64,000 nt of DNA from Anisakis pegreffii (taxonomy: Eukaryota > Nematoda > Chromadorea > Rhabditida > Anisakidae): the NCBI GenBank assembly GCA_035041965.1, contig JAPYMA010000682.1, forward strand, positions 62,001 through 126,000, read 5' to 3'. Position numbers and translations under genes: made by a program. The notes under the pieces were generated by a model, which saw nothing but the letters and a program-made list of their open reading frames with translations, was not told where the DNA came from and did no database searches. Position 1 is the first letter of the stretch, and every line of letters begins with the position of its first letter. Positions 17,201 to 29,996 of this stretch are shown here, one piece after another.

Positions 17201-17970
17201 GTGTCAACCGCAGGAAGTTGAAGAGCTTGTATGTGGAGTGCTGGTTGGTGCTTCATTTGTTTTGTTTTCATTTCGGACCTATTCGTTGGTTGAAAGAAAA
17301 GAATGAGTGATATGGTACCGAACAGCTTGATGCTTGTTTTTTAATTCGAAGATAATCTGATGAATGTTTAGGATTTGAATTTTGACATATTGGCAAAATC
17401 AACTCGCTATCAAAACGGCTATTCGGAATCCAGTCAGACGATCCGGGTAATGAATTCTTCTCTTAGTAATTATTTCGGTAATGCTTTTGGGGGAGGTTGT
17501 AATGTAAAATATGCCATTGTCATTGGGGGATTTTATCTCGGAGTCATTTAATTACTCATTTGAATGTATAGGACTTATGGACAGTCACGAGGGCGATGAC
17601 AATTGAGGAGAAAAAAATGTTCCTACAGTTTATTACTGGATCGGATCGAGTGCCGGTTGGAGGACTGGCGAAGTTGGATGTGACCATCGCTCGGAACGGT
17701 GATGATAAAAAACGGTTAGTTGACGAGGATTTGAACATTTCGTTTCGATTCGTTGATTTTAGTCGGGGAGACGATTTAAGCTCGAGACTTAAATATTTGG
17801 ATTGTGGTGGACTGAATACTGAAGGTCTTATAATAACCGAGAATTTCAGATTGCCAACAGCGCATACATGTTACAATATAATGCTTCTACCGGATTATTG
17901 CGATCTTGAAGTGACCAAAGAGCGTCTTCTCAAGGCGATCAGCTATAGCCGTGGTTTTGGTCTTCAGTAG
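11241..17970 (+). CDS. ube3a: UBE3A/E6AP-like HECT E3 ubiquitin ligase
   Basis: Transfers ubiquitin from an E2 through a HECT cysteine. Phase-consistent exons: 11241-11417, 11533-11710, 11790-11962, 12046-12307, 12706-12925, 13174-13303, 13397-13476, 13729-13858, 14119-14346, 14588-14762, 15016-15108, 15241-15309, 15423-15574, 15875-16093, 16197-16341, 16446-16651, 16817-16981, 17088-17243, 17372-17446, 17572-17714, 17850-17970; about 1098 residues, longer than human (852-875). The N-terminus has the AZUL zinc finger with its four cysteines (CGRLDCTNEYC, later FCD), diagnostic of UBE3A. Exons 4-7 encode an N/T/Q-rich linker that explains the extra length. The HECT domain shows DEGGVSKEF, GLAIYNN, ITGSDRVPVGG and LPTAHTCYN (catalytic Cys codon 17869-17871), and ends SRGFGLQ. 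The final intron is stop-free and a multiple of three. Least certain junctions: 11710/11790 and 14346/14588. Confidence 0.93.
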
Positions 17971-20261
17971 ACATGTGTCAATTTTTCATCAGCAGTGTGA
18001 CTCTTTTTTACATTGGTTTTGGCGTATTTCTTCAACATTTTATTCATCTTCAACTATGAATCGAATTGTTTTGCTCACAGTTTTGTTTATAGGTTTATTA
18101 TGTGTTCACTTTAATTTTAATTAATTATTCATCATATATTGCTACTCGAAGATCTTCTAGTAACTTTATTTGTATGTATTTCGCAGTGTCGTTTTGATAG
18201 TTCATGAAGAATTTTTTTACACAAGTCTGGTTTGGTCGATTGTTTGTAGTGAATCTGAGAAAGGAGGGAATCATTTTCGTTAGTGTTTCTGTATTGTGAA
18301 TGACGTTAACTTTCTTTATCGCATTGATTTAATGAGTTCGATTACTCTCTGTGAACTTTTTGCATCGTTTCATCCGTTATGTGCGCGTAGCTCTCTTGAA
18401 GTCGATCTCCGTTCATTTGTTCATCAGCGAAGTTTTGTTTTATCTGTTTGAGGTACTTATTTGCCCACTTAATTTTATTTTATTCGATTTGAGATGCAGT
18501 TAAATTTGGCAGTTGGTGATTTTTTACGTCGTATTCATCTGCTGATTGCTTTTAAATGTTTGAGTTGCTTTCAACTGTGAACATACCGAACTCTTCGGTG
18601 TAGTTGAAGTACATTTTGATAGCCGTTTGTCTGTAATGATGTATTTACGTCATTATCTGTAAGCTTTTGAAAATTTTAGGATTAATACAAAAATTCGGTG
18701 AAATTTTCGCAAATTTTTTCTGCCATTTTCATGATTCATACAGCGAAATCCAAATGACATGTGAGAAATTTAACTGTTTGAAAGTTTGGATTGACTACGG
18801 AAAGTTGGACAGCGATTAGTGATTACTAGATAACGTGCAAGATGCGTTGGAATGTTGACTAATGAATGCGTTAAAATGAATATGCTGATTAATGCAATTG
18901 TTTTCCGATGTGTCTTTTACGCTTTTTTCTCGAATGTAATCCAAGCTGAGCGAGAGGGTTCGCTTTTCCTTGCAGCATTTGAATTTTCTTTTCTTTGCGC
19001 ACGTATTGAAACATATCGGGTTGTATATGATCCTCTCGTCGAGAAGTATAATTTCAAGTCGTCATTATCATCGGTTTTATGTTATTATTTGTGCAAATTA
19101 TCACTTAGAACGTGATTATTGTTGTTGTCGTTGACTGTATCATTCTTCAATACGTGAACGTTTTTAAGTTCCATTCTCTGTGACGTTTCGGTTCATTCGT
19201 TGTGTTTTTGATTTGTTTCGTTTGCGATTTGATCAAGTAATGGTTTTAATTGACACATTCAAATATTATACGCTCAGTGATTGCAAGATCGTTGAGGTGA
19301 ACAGCTCTTTCTCTCTATCCGACCACGTTTGAGCCACGAATCACTGTATTTTTGTGTATATTATATTCATCCTGTTTTGATCAGATTTATCCTTTGAAGA
19401 GAGTAAATTACTTATATTATTTGATTGATGACTGATTTGTGTGCCCTTCAGAAGTGTTATGATGTGATGGAATTTTCAAATACTTATTCGAGTATCTTGT
19501 ACGTTGATTGAATAAATGAATGTTATATGAAGAAGACGATGTTCTCGTATGTCGACGTTTCAGTTTTATATTCGGTTGTAATTCGCTGGAGAGGTGAACC
19601 AGAATCTATTTCACATTCTGGTGATATAATGAATATTTCGTTGAATCGCCATCTGTTCTTGTATTGATATCGTTGAGAGTACAGGCGTTTTGTTCGCGTG
19701 TCAGTACAATAATACACAGGAACTCGTTATGTGCAGTGACTTATGGCGAATCACGTTCATTTAGTGAGGCGTTTAGAAAGATGTATTTGATGAGAGGAAT
19801 AAAAAAACTGGAACGGTTTGATGGCTAGGACAAAAATTCAGTGAAGCGGGGCTCGAAGTTACACTTTCAGCCTCGGCTTCAAACTTCGGCTTTAGCCGGG
19901 ACTAACTTCAAGTTCAGTTCTTCTCCAGAAGTACATTGGCCGGAATAAAAGTGCACAGTTTTGCGAAGATCGGATGAAACATCATCGGACGAGCATCAAA
20001 CATTTGTGGTAATCATTGAACGAAGAACTGATTCGGTTTGGGTGCGATTTTGCAATAGTGAAGTTTGTTGATCACCGGAAAGTAAAAGACAATAGAAGCT
20101 GAAATTTGACTGATTGATATCATCGGCACTGAAGGAGTTGAGCTGTTTGTGATACTTCGCTTTATTAATCGACGACAATTTTCTGACTTTCATGATTAGA
20201 CCGTGCCATCGTTGTTCAGAGATCAGATGAAATCTGAATTGTTCTGCAATGCTTCTTTTTC
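17971..20261. other. 3' UTR and intergenic region
   Basis: No supported gene. AATAAA hexamers occur at about 19509 and 19797, far from the stop codon, so the poly(A) site is unclear. A T-rich stretch follows the UBE3A-like stop. A short GC-richer patch near 19850-19930 has CTTCGGCTT-like repetition of unknown origin. Confidence 0.5.
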
Positions 20262-23200
20262 ATGAACGTCCAGAAAACGATGTGGAATGATGGCTTATTG
20301 ATAGAAAAGCCGATGGGATGGGCGATATCGCCGTCGAATTTGTCGAAGTATTGTTCGTTTTGTTTGAAACCATCGCTATCAAGCAAACTCAACAAATGCT
20401 CGGCATGCAAGACAGTTCATTACTGCAATCGTGACTGCCAGCAAGCAGACTGGGATATGCATAAAATGGAGTGTAAATACTGTAAGGTAAACGCATTCAT
20501 TCCGCCACAATGAAGATTTTATTACCTGGATTATCTGGATTGGCCAGGCTATCAAACGTTTGTAACGTTGCTGGCCACAATGCTCACGTTTCCGTGCACA
20601 TTGTTTTAGCCTCAATTTACGCCACCCCGCTGGCTAGGCGAGCAGACCAGCTGAACACAACCGAGTAATTAATTAATTGCCGTGAATACTTTGCATAATT
20701 AATCGTAGCCGAATATCAATCCAATAAATAATTATGACTCTAATAAAATAAATGTTCCGCCGATCGCTCGCAGCGATTGACAAAACAAGCACTCGATGTC
20801 CAAGTAACAATAACAATACTGAAGATATTATAATATATTGAAGATATTATAATTGCTCAGAATAGATCTTTGTCCATATTTTAGCAATCTCTCATTTGAT
20901 CTTGTCAACTTTGGCATCATATCTCAAATGCCGTACGTTCCTTTTGATTATGATCAGACGATTGCAGTCTCATATCAACTCATTTGGTCTAAGTGAAAGC
21001 GCAACTAACAAATCAAATGATATTTCTAGGAGCTCAGTTGAACACTGAACTGTTTCATGATTAAGCTGTTCCCTTTCAAGCGAACAATCGCTTTTTTCAC
21101 GCACGTTTAATAACCCTTCCGAATATCACAATTCACGATTTGATCGTCATCACCAAAAGCTTCATATTCAAGGCTTCTGGCTGTGCTGGCGATGAAAGTT
21201 ATCGTTTGGTGTTGAGATTGGCGAAGAAACTTGATATGGGTGATGATGGGAGTGCGGTGGGAGGTCGTCGATTTGAAGATTTGATGGACCATAGAGACAA
21301 AATGAAGTCCATCTATAGAGAGTGGCGTTGTGGCTATGACAAATGGATTGGCTCATTACCCAACGTATCCAACATTTTTCTGTTTCACTTTTTTTTTCGT
21401 TTTCGTTCTGTCGTTTAGAGATCGCTATAGCGGACAAATCGATCCAAGTACGGAGTCGTTTTGATTTTGATCTGAAGCGTCGTTCTGATATGTGAAATAA
21501 TATCACTCATCTGTCAAGCTCTTCTCATTTCTTATTCAATCAAAGGCGAAAACATTATCGACGTTTGAGAATATTTTTGATGTGGAATGAAATGAGGTGT
21601 CAATTTCAATAAATGTCTTAGTTCGAAATCGTATGCGATCGAAGTTGTCCAATTGACCTTATTTTAAGAAAGCAAAACTGAGCGATGATCTGATTGAATC
21701 AATCATTTGTAAAGTATTCATTAATTCATTTGGTTTAACGTCCGTGTTTGGCGCAACGATTGGTATTGCGTTATGTGTTCAGTTGAGTGGGCTTGATCAT
21801 TCTTGTCAACCGAGCGCAAGGATCGCGTTCAAGTTGGTCTTTCAAATGCACTTCTTTCATAGTTCAACTTCTAAACGAATCCTGACACCTTTGAATGTTT
21901 TCACTGCAAACATTTTGCATTCATTGAAGGGATAAAATGTGAGAGCGTTACAATCACACCAAAAAGACGTTTGGTTACTTTAATGGTTTCTGAAATTGAA
22001 ATATTTCTCATGTATGAGTTTCTGAGTTGGTTAAATAAATGAATCGTATAAATGTTACAGAGGTAATGAGTGTCGTATAGTCCCTATAAAGCCTTGTTCC
22101 GAAGGAGCAATCTTAACACACAGCTATATCGATGAATTGCTACCACTTGAAGAGCGCAGAAAGCAGTTGATGGTTTGACTATTGATACTTTCACTTGATT
22201 TATAATATGAGAACGAGCGATTTTCATTCATTTCCACATTAATCACTTCAGTTGTTATAAGTGTTTTCGTGAAAAACACTTGTTAATGCATACAATTACC
22301 ATTAGCGGCGTGAAGTTATTCGACGATGAACTGGTAACGTTATTGTTCAAAATGATTATTCAAATGTCTATCAAACGAAACTAATGAAACATTAGAAAAT
22401 ATCCAATTTTGAAGGAAAGTTATAAATTCGAATGTCATTGCGATGGTTGTGCGAATGAATCTCGCAATATGCAAATGACAGCGTTTGCGTGTGAAGCTTG
22501 TAAAGGACCAATTAAATTGAACGGGAAATGTGAAGAGTGAATTAATTATGTTGATTATTTTTTAAAACATACCGATCAGTTTTTATTGAACTTATTTCTG
22601 AACAATATTCGTCACTCATTCCTCCCACTAACTTCTCAACGAAAATAAAATCAAAATACGTGGATGTAAAGCGATGCGCTCAAATTCCAAATGAACTTCA
22701 TTCACTCGAATTATTACCAACGAAAAAATTCTCCAGGTCATATGGCTTCGTATTATCCCGTATTGTAATCACAACTCGGGATATTACGAAGCACTATTTT
22801 CAAAATATCTCTGAAATGCTCAATTCCGTTCGTTCTCAAATTATTTTTTTTGCAGCTGTAAGAATAGTATGACTAGTGAGCATGCTTCTACGTGTGAAAT
22901 GGCCGACAAAATGGCTCAAGCCTCTTTGCAAGTTTGTTTTAATTTTAGAGTTAAAAATACGATATGTAATTTGAATTATATGATCAGGCGACTTTGTGCT
23001 ATCCGATTCGAAGGTGTTATTGCACTGCCTTAATCACTTTTTCAAATGTATCATTTTTGAAAAGTGTAATAAATTTTTATCAAATGCACAGTTTCAAAGA
23101 ATTTGTTTTGAAAGCGCATCCTCATTATCAGCAAAAGGCTCAAATTTTTGCCACTTCTGTCGAGTCTGTGCACTGCTCAATGTTCCGTCTTGATCACTCA

Positions 23201-24288
23201 GTAAATAGAACAAGCCTGAGATGAATAATTCATCAAATATTGATATTCCTTATAGGCTCTTGCAAAGTGTCCATCGGCAAGCAGCAAATCAGCTTTGTGT
23301 AAGAAGTCATTAGAATTGGTTGATGACGTTTTATATTCGTTCAATGTTCGAAGACTCGCTCTGCTGCGTCATACATATGAAAGTTGTGTCGCCTTATCCG
23401 AGTAAGTGTTGGCGTTGAATTTAGATGATTCCCCATTGGGAAGTTTCTTGCAAGGCAGCCCAAGTGAAGGCTCACATTCAGCAGAACAGAGTGCTTTTTG
23501 AATTTGGTGGTGAGAGGTAGTTACCACGACAAATTTGATTAAAGTAGTCAGGATTCCTTCATGACATATCTCTTAATGACGCGATGACAGTTGTGCATTG
23601 GTGACATCATTGAATTGTTTCGAAAATGAAAGCCATCCATCTTATTAGCGACGGTGCGCATCCATTCAAACATCCGAGCAAGAACGTGTGATTGTGCCTG
23701 ACTGATTTGATACTGTTAATTGATGCTTTTGCAAGGCAACAATCAGATTATTTATATGCAGATTCTCTGAAGCAATTAGCTATGGAGCACAAATACTCGA
23801 AGTGCTGAATCATTACGATCATCCAAATGATTTGGCCGTCATTCACTTGAAATTCAACCTTGCAAAAATTTATTTCAAAAATGGACAAGCCGAAATCTGC
23901 GGTTAGTGTTTCATATTGTTTCTGCTATTTTTTTAATGCCTCTTGAACGAAAATGATTTGATTACAGTGTAATGTAATGATCATATAGCTTCCACTGAAA
24001 GCATTCTTTTAGAATTTTCTTTTTTTGCCTTTCTTACTTTAAAAGTTTTTAATTAAATTTTTGCAAGGGCAATAGCGATTTTTAAGAAATCGTGCGAATA
24101 TTTACGAACAATTATTTGCCGATAAATGTACATGCGTTCAGTTGATGTGTTGCAGCTGTTCTTGATATTTTCGTCTTTCAGCGAATTACATGCGAGAAGT
24201 GGAGCCGCAGCTTGATCGAATTTATGGTAAAGAATCAGCCATCTACCACGAATTGCTGTTGACGCTGAATACTCTTATAAAAAGCTGA
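20262..24288 (+). CDS. SMYD3-like SET and MYND domain protein
   Basis: Predicted SMYD-family lysine methyltransferase or relative. Nine exons: 20262-20486, 21173-21364, 21669-21832, 22061-22172, 22415-22536, 22856-22931, 23256-23401, 23762-23901, 24182-24288; 427 residues, almost exactly the length of human SMYD3 (428). Residues ~32-70 form a MYND zinc finger (CSFCLKP, CSACKTVHYCNRDCQ, HKMEC). The SET core follows with SGLDHSCQPS, where the family has NHSCxPN, then THSYIDELLPLEERRKQL, close to the SMYD3 post-SET junction. A cysteine-rich post-SET (ECHCDGC, later CEAC) and a C-terminal helical TPR-like half (EAISYGAQILEVL) complete it. The N-terminal SET segment before MYND is short, so an upstream exon may exist. 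The exon 2 boundaries are the least certain. Convergent with the receptor gene on the other strand. Confidence 0.85.
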
Positions 24289-24990
24289 ATTCTCTCCTCA
24301 AGTCGCATCACTTTTGCTGATGTTTTTCATTTGATATTACCTCAAATTTGTTGCACGTTTCCGTTTCATCTCTTAGTTTCTGTTTGTTCTCTGACTCGTT
24401 CCATTTTCAGTTGCGGCTATGTTTTTTGTTGCTTTTCTTGTGGCTCGAATGCTAAAAACCGAATAAAAACTTTGTTTCATTAACTGAAATCTGGTGAAAT
24501 CGCTTGGACGAGTGAGTAGTATATTGTCGAAAACCGTTTTGAAAACAGTGGTAAAATGTCGCGCAGTTATTTCGTTTTTTTGAAACGGAAACACTTTGAT
24601 GGGAAATGAAACAGCTGAAAATGAGTATGTTGAATAATTAAGCGCCAATTGCTCGTAATTCGATTGTAAGCTTGAACACAATAAACGATTAAAAATCAAC
24701 TAATTAATACGAATGAAAGCGTTATGGATACAAATAATTTATTCATAAAGTTGCAAGTATTTCTTTTAAAAGAAAAACAACAATCTACAAATGAGATCAT
24801 GGCTCCATACGTGGTGGTGTTTTCATCATTTGAATCAAATTTGTTGAAGAAGATTCATTTAAGAACTTCTTCGCATTATAGGGTCATTCAGTCGATTATT
24901 CACTCGTCTTCTACGTGCGGTGGTAGTCTGTCGAACGTCTGATAGTGAGTTGGAGTTGTGAGAAACTCGAAACAACTGTCTGTCTCTGAA
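24289..24990. other. Convergent intergenic spacer
   Basis: About 700 bp between the stop codons of the SMYD-like gene (+) and the receptor gene (-). AATAAA at about 24679 could end the + transcript. TTTATT near 24733 would be AATAAA for the minus transcript, so the two 3' UTRs may overlap. No coding content is supported; the 108-codon minus frame at 24373-24699 has no recognisable features. Confidence 0.5.
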
Positions 24991-27941
24991 TCAGCGTATC
25001 CTGTCCAAACATGACTTTCTTTTTGTATTTTCAAATTTTCGCACCGTTGAGAGTTCAGCTGCAGCGACTTTCTTGAAATTAAAGGCGATGTGTTTGACTG
25101 GTGCGAGTTTGGTGTTCGAACGAAGTGGATAGGCGAGTGTCGGCGATTTATTGCATCCGAACAACTCGCAAATGCATCGTCGAATCAAACCACTCGCAAT
25201 GACAAGTGTCCACGGTTGAGACATACAAAATGCATCGATCATTGGATACCTGAAACAGTATTCTTTTTCTTTTTGCATGTCCACAGTGCTTTTTTTCGTG
25301 AAGATACAAAATTCTCTCTGAAAAACTCTAAATTCTGTTCAATGAGTTATTGTGTTACGTTTCATTGCTGATAATCGCGAACTAATAAACGGAATAAGAC
25401 GAAGGCTTACGTCCACCCGTTAATCATTAGTGCAGTTTCAAGCTGATCGTTCGCCGAAAAGATGAGTACAAGTAACTGAGCGATCATATCGATGATGACC
25501 ACCACATACACTGTAAATGTGGCTATCATCAGTCGCAGTTCAGCAAGCCACGTGGTTGATCTCTCCTAAAATCATTTGTTTGGTATTTTTCGGCATTATG
25601 ATCATTACCTCAAATATTTTTTATGACACCACTATCGGAATCTTCAGGATTTGCATTAAAATGCATTATTTTCTGCGCACTTTCGTGTTAAGAGGTGTTT
25701 TCAGTACATCATTAGTTGTTGTTTTTGCATCTTACGACTTCGAAACTTGAGTGGGATTGTGTCTTTTGTTGCATGGCTTTTAGCGCAATCAAGACGAAAT
25801 CGCAACTCAAAAGTGACCAATAAGTATAATGACATTCAAATCATTAGCAAGCAATACTCGAAGAAGACATTACCCGGCGATGGTGATAGATTTTTGAGAA
25901 TATCATCGCGTATAAGACAGCGCACGTAAGTGTTGCTATCAGGCAGCATGTCACATCAGCAAGGTTCATCGCCTAAACTTTGACAGTGTATTCAAACACT
26001 GACGGCACTGACCGTCTTCTGAGGAGTTAATTCGCTAATGTTCCCAGAAAACAAAAGACGCAGATTTCAGGTGTCAATTTCTCGAATTCTGAGTGTACGC
26101 AACGGCATTTTGAACAACAATAACATTTTTAATTATGTTGATAATTTTAGAAACACAAAGAGTAATGATATTAATTTTAATAGAAACAAAGTTCATGCAA
26201 ATTCCGTTGATAATATTCACTTGGAATGTAGCTTCATCGAACTCAAGACGTAAGGCATTTTGCTCGGGTCGATAGATCATGCGAATCAGGCGATCCGAAT
26301 CGCATACAATCGGAAGCGTGATTGCCATCGGAAAAATCCACTGACACACCCAGAAGATCCGTAAACGAGACCGAGTCCAGATCTGTTTGATAAGAGTTCA
26401 TGTTGAAGTGGTTAAATAACCATGGATTAGTGGAGTAGGTCATGTTGAAATAGGCGCTGCATCTGGATTTCCTATTTATAGGAAACATTACTGATTGATA
26501 TCGCTGATGAAATGGACTCGGAAATCGATAACTCAATAAGCTTTAGTGTCGAGTCCGATCTGATATAAACTGCAAGTGCTGTGTCAGAAAAACTTCCGAC
26601 TTAGGGAAGGTGCCGGGACAAGTAAGCGGGATGCATCCGGAAAAAAATTTCATAGTGGATCAGCATAGATCAGCATCGGTCGTTGTGGCTAGCTGTTGAC
26701 AGGAAAAACGAAAGGTTGGGGTGAAGAAGTTGATCGTAAAATGCTCTTGAATTGTTTTCTACTTAAATTTCAATAGGTTAGATTTCGTTGAATGCTGTGA
26801 ATCGTGAATGGTTTGCTTTTACTGTGAAGTGCACATGCAGAGAATGTTCATACCAATTCGTATCGAAGAGGCAATATGATGGCCGATAGACGATTCGCTG
26901 CCAGTGCAACATGACCCATATACAAGATCAATTTCACATGGTAATGCAGAGCTGAATTCATTTATACTTCAAACATAGTTTCCAATGAAGTGATCACTTA
27001 TCAATCGAACGATTCAAAAGGACACCCATATTTAATTCGTGACTTTCAGTAAAGGTTTCTGTTGAATTCATAGTCTTCATGAACAAATTGATATGTGTTC
27101 AGTTTTTGCTATCAGAGTACGAACGAAATCAATTTCAACACGTAATTGCTCGTTTCTAGCCAGTTATTCTTAGCCAATTCACTGAAGAGATGATATTGAC
27201 ATTAATCGCCTTTTTTCAGCAAATTGTCGGTTACCTAACAGATAAAATAGCTGATCATTAACCAAGCGATTCAAACTTTGATTGCACTAACCGGTGGCGA
27301 AACGAGCCAAAAAACTGCAACTTTGTTCATTATTTGATGAGCACATGAAATTCACATAACCGTACTTTCGAGCGCGCATAAAGAAATTAAACTCGCAAAA
27401 CATCAGTATATCAGCGAATGACTGAAAGTATACATGATAACATTAGCTGCGATTATGGCAAGCTTGTCGCATCATTTGTGTTTGATTTTCGGAATTCTTT
27501 TGTCAACGTAAAAATGAATTCAACCCAAAAATTAACATCCATATCAAAAAAGTCGAATCACTTTTAGAACATTTGGGATGTAATTGATTGATCACTTGAT
27601 CAAAGACGATCAGCATCAATATAATGGAAAAACGATCAGTGCGTTATGTGGAATCGTCAGTTTTTTTCGTAATAAGTGAATGATGAATAAATGATCGAGT
27701 AAATGAATAGCAAATATTGGCAAATAAAATAAAGTATGAAAATATTTTATGAAGATTATTCAAGAATGGAAAATGATCCTTAAAATTCACTCACTTGAAC
27801 GATAACTAAGGAAAAGAATGATCCTCGCAAAGCTATATATCTGCATCGCATTCTTAGAATTGCCGTTATTACAATGATGTAAAGAACGAGTGATATCGAA
27901 CCAAATGCCACAAAAAATATTTGTATCAACGGAAGTGACAT
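24991..27941 (-). CDS. Seven-transmembrane serpentine chemoreceptor, srv/srg-superfamily-like
   Basis: Nematode chemosensory-type GPCR in the plasma membrane. Seven exons on the minus strand: 27941-27795, 27421-27292, 26951-26854, 26382-26221, 25972-25874, 25565-25411, 25249-24991; 349 residues, normal for the family, with all junctions in phase. TM1 is IQIFFVAFGSISLVLYIIV; TM2 follows with ADILMFCEFNFFMRARKYG; TM3 ends in NRLSAIILPLRYEL, directly joined to IWTRSRLRIFWVCQWIFP of TM4, the arrangement seen in srv/srg receptors. TM5 contains CCLIATLTCAVLYAMIF. TM6 contains FTVYVVVIIDMIAQLLVLI. TM7 is YPMIDAFCMSQPWTLVIAS, with a basic tail ending DRIR. The start is chosen at the ATG 26 nt after an acceptor-like TTTCTTTCAG. 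The ligand is unknown. The class (srv rather than srg or sru) is a judgement from motifs. Confidence 0.88.
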
Positions 27942-29996
27942 TTCGGATGTTTTCAGTTGGCGTATCGCTGAAAGAAATGTGAAATCAACATCACAACAAT
28001 AATGTAGTTGACACGAGATGAGAATATCAGTCGAAATCATTAATTTATTGCCATTGTTGCATCAACAAAATTTTTATAGTTCGATATCATCGCTTCGATG
28101 AATTTCATTTGAAAACAGTCATCGGAGCACAACGAAAATCACTGCTATTCATCAGAAATGCACATCTCGACACTACAAAATGCTCAGTTATTACTTTCGC
28201 ATCAAAAGCTTTCATTAAGCGTCATTATCTTTTGTATCATTACTCCTATAGACATATACAATTGTAGTGGATGAGACATATCTCATCAATAATGATATTG
28301 TTCTGCTTGCAAATGCACATCTACGGTTTATGATCAAGTAACAGAACATTACGCTTCATGAACATCTCTTCAATGACTAACTCAATGCATTTTTTTTCAG
28401 TAATGAGTAGTTAGAAAGAAGTTGTTGTTTGGTTCATGATGGCGATTAGATGCGCTGACTGAACGGTGAAAAGTCAGTGGATCATTATGGGCATGAGCAG
28501 CATGCCATAAGCATGCAAAACTGCTGTTAGCGGAGATTGTTTCATATTCATCACAATGCATCAATGAACAACGAAGTAGTCAGTCAATCCGCTTGATCTT
28601 TATTCAACAATTCAGGTTGGATATAGCATTGTGCTCTACTGGCACAATCTAATCAGTAAACCAAAGTCAAAGAGAATTCAGTTAACTAAATGATAATTAT
28701 CAAGTCAATCAAAATTTTGAGCGGAATCGCGCATGATTGCGATTAAGAGCAATTACAGGCTCGAGAATCCAATGCATGCTCGCTCGCATTTTCGGGTTTC
28801 CTTGGCTTCGCAGTTCTGACAGTTGATGAGAATTACGTGTGACTTGTAAATATGGATATAGACATACCTCGTGTAACGCAACGAATAACCTGACTCGATA
28901 AATGAATGCCTATTTTCAGCTCAGTTAACAGCTCGTGAGATTAATGAATGAGCCTAATGTGATTTGATAAATGAATGCAACACTCGCAATCTATGAACAT
29001 CGAGTAATACTGCATCGTGGAGGTGATTAGCGGTGATTGAGTTGTGAACAAAATCCTATTTAGAGTAGCGGATTGCTTAACGAGGAAGTGGGAGTTTATT
29101 TCTTTATTTAATTTATTTATTTAATCAGCAACTACACCTCATCACGAGTTTATACCTTTCCGTTATCACCAGTATCACTAAAGTCACGTTCTTCATGCCT
29201 CGACATTCTTATTTCCGTACAGCTAACGGTAATAGCGCCGGAAATTATTTGTCTTCATGAAATTCTAACTTCGATTATTGAGTTAGCGAGCACAGAGGTT
29301 TTGGCTTACTTTTCCGTTTTGCTTTTAGTGATCACTTCAAATATCAAGTGGAAATTTATCAATCGAAAAATCAAAGTAATTGCGTCAACGGAAATCCAAT
29401 TATGAACGGCTTTGAAATATCAAAAACTTCATCAGAGGACACTTACGGCTGATAGAATTTTTCAACTTCGAACTAGTAATAATGATAATGAAGGCAACAA
29501 CGAGGAGCATTTTATTCCGTGTGAACAATTTGAAACAAACAATTTGAGTTTGAAACTTTTCAAAATGAATGAGTGATATAACACGGCGACTGTATATGAG
29601 GGAATGCTCGAGATAAAGTAAAAGAAATGACATTAGGGCGTGGTTGGTTTTGGTTGTTTCGTTGAGGCAACGCCTCAGTGCTTCAGATGTTTTCAAATAC
29701 GGTAAAAGATAAATCAATTGCGCTTTATATGAACTACAATTGAATTACTCGTATGAATTGTTTCAATAGCAGTTATTCAAACTCAAAAAAATCAAAAAAA
29801 AAAAAAACAAACTTATCAGACGTTGAATAATTATGGCTCTTTGTGACATCGCATCACGACTGTGATGTGTCTGAGGGAATGGTCGGGAGAACACAATTGT
29901 TGAGTACAATTAATGAGGTTGAAACTTCAAAAAACCTTCGAATTCAGATACTCGTGAAATATGTCAGTACGAGTGCAATGTGTCAGAGGTACAGAT
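27942..29996. other. Upstream flank of the receptor gene
   Basis: The 5' end contains the acceptor-like CATTTCTTTCAG on the minus strand (ending at 27968), a candidate SL trans-splice site for the receptor. The rest is AT-rich with no supported gene; a poly(A) run lies near 29795-29808. Confidence 0.5.

Noticed and set aside
25517..25929. Hydrophobic + strand frames over the receptor locus
   Set aside because: They are antisense shadows of the receptor exons for TM5 and TM6; the minus-strand exons join in phase into a complete 7TM protein.
26074..26349. Continuous minus frame through the TM4 exon read as one 91-residue ORF
   Set aside because: Its last 48 residues are intron read-through; splicing at 26221 to 25972 gives a proper TM5 instead.
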